From positions 1 to 64,000 of the forward strand of contig JACPFM010000132.1 of assembly GCA_016182965.1 (NCBI GenBank): a stretch of DNA of 64,000 bases, read 5' to 3'. The stretch comes from Deltaproteobacteria bacterium (GTDB lineage: Bacteria; Myxococcota_A; Polyangia; Polyangiales; JADJMO01). Of this stretch, positions 63,487 through 64,000 are shown in pieces. How positions within the stretch are numbered: the first letter of the stretch is position 1; each line of letters starts with the position of its first letter. The notes beneath the pieces are model-generated. The model made no database searches. It saw only the letters and a program-made list of their open reading frames with translations, and was not told where the DNA came from. Position numbers and translations under genes: made by a program.

Positions 63487-64000
63487 TCACCCCTTCACCG
63501 CGCCGGCGGTGAGGCCGGTGACGATCCGCTTCTGGAAGATCAGGGCGAGGACCACCAGCGGCAGCGTGGCGATCGTCGAGGCCGCGGCGATCTCGCCCCA
63601 CGGCTCGGCGTGCTCGGAGGAGAACAGCGCGATCGCCACCGGCACGGTGCGGCGCTCGGGCGAGGAGAGGAACGTCAGCGCGTAGAGCAGCTCGTTCCAG
63701 GCGGCGATGAACACGAGGAGCGCGGTGGTCGCGATCGCCGGCGCGGCGAGCGGGAGGTGCACGCGCCACAGCGCCTGCAGCGGCGAGCAGCCGTCGACGC
63801 GCGCCGCGCGCCAGAGCTCCTCGGGGATGTCCTCGAAGGCGCGCGTGAGCAGGAACATCGCGAGCGGCAGCGAGAAGGTCGTGTAGGGGATGATCAGCCC
63901 CGCCCAGTGATCGAGCAGCCCGAGGGCGCGGAGCAGCACGTAGAGCGGGCCGACGGTGGCGATCGGCGGGAACATCGACACCGAGAGCGCGCCCGCGAGG
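63487..64000 (-). CDS. ABC transporter permease, MalG type (partial, runs off the window)
   Basis: The C-terminal 170 residues are present. The EAA loop is EELWRAARVDGCSPLQALWR, with membrane helices on both sides (IPYTTFSLPLAMFLLTRAF, TALLVFIAAWNELLYAL). This matches the MalG-type permease of carbohydrate ABC importers. The frame is open to the right edge, so the start codon and N-terminus lie outside. It is the upstream partner of the ATPase gene that follows; a second permease and a binding protein are expected beyond the edge. Confidence 0.9.
   Translation of the reverse strand, partial: LAGALSVSMFPPIATVGPLYVLLRALGLLDHWAGLIIPYTTFSLPLAMFLLTRAFEDIPEELWRAARVDGCSPLQALWRVHLPLAAPAIATTALLVFIAAWNELLYALTFLSSPERRTVPVAIALFSSEHAEPWGEIAAASTIATLPLVVLALIFQKRIVTGLTAGAVKG

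Overview
The window is very GC-rich (G/C-biased third positions, long shadow reading frames on the opposite strand). It reads like a large-genome deltaproteobacterium of the myxobacterial type (Myxococcota, probably Polyangia). I infer this from the many small cysteine-rich lipoproteins, parallel beta-helix lipoproteins, a bacterial-type Ser/Thr kinase with a C-terminal membrane anchor, a sensor-less sigma-54 activator, a MeaB GTPase and a fused ferredoxin oxidoreductase. No rRNA, tRNA or CRISPR array was recognised.

Layout. 1-8.2 kb: tandem repeats, meaB, pdxJ, a 2-oxoacid:ferredoxin oxidoreductase (two genes) running into a rubrerythrin-like gene with a good terminator, a hemerythrin, an expansin-like lipoprotein, an outer-membrane barrel candidate and a small Cys-rich lipoprotein. 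8.3-20.5 kb, the centrepiece: a minus-strand nine-gene operon for a membrane complex related to group 4 hydrogenases and complex I. Its large subunit has lost the nickel-binding cysteines, so it is an energy-converting hydrogenase-related (Ehr-type) complex rather than a hydrogenase. The operon starts with an unusual HTH-EIIA(Ntr/fructose-type) fusion and ends with a UspA gene. It has a near-consensus sigma-54 promoter, and a perfect 13-bp palindrome lies upstream. The same palindrome sits at the 5' end of an adjacent sigma-54 activator gene.

20.6-23.3 kb: a lipoprotein and a large beta-helix lipoprotein. 23.3-34.2 kb: a translationally coupled complex I operon nuoA-nuoBC(fused)-D-H-I-J-K-L-M-N, preceded by a ferredoxin gene. 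It has no nuoE/F/G, and NuoI carries a long Ala/Lys-rich tail. The ferredoxin oxidoreductase, the ferredoxin, the EFG-less complex I and the Ehr complex together suggest that reduced ferredoxin is an important electron carrier, although NuoEFG may be encoded elsewhere. 34.3-42.3 kb: a lipoprotein, glyA, a decayed exonuclease fragment, a hybrid histidine kinase, a transposase remnant and a P1B-type metal ATPase with two small partner genes. 42.4-51.7 kb: an amino acid permease, an RpoH-type sigma factor, a second beta-helix lipoprotein, rsmI, a Ser/Thr kinase and a class A PBP gene broken by an internal deletion that removes its glycosyltransferase catalytic motif.

51.8-57.1 kb: small hypothetical genes, a SIR2-like protein, a membrane protein, a diiron ferritin-like protein, an Rpn-type PD-(D/E)XK gene directly abutting a truncated hipA, and a vapBC-like toxin-antitoxin pair. 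57.4-64 kb: a secreted protein, an M16 peptidase coupled to a PpiD-like foldase, a frameshifted Cys-rich lipoprotein, and the end of a sugar-type ABC transporter operon (ATPase plus a permease that runs off the right edge).

All calls rest on reading the sequence and on family knowledge; no database search was run.
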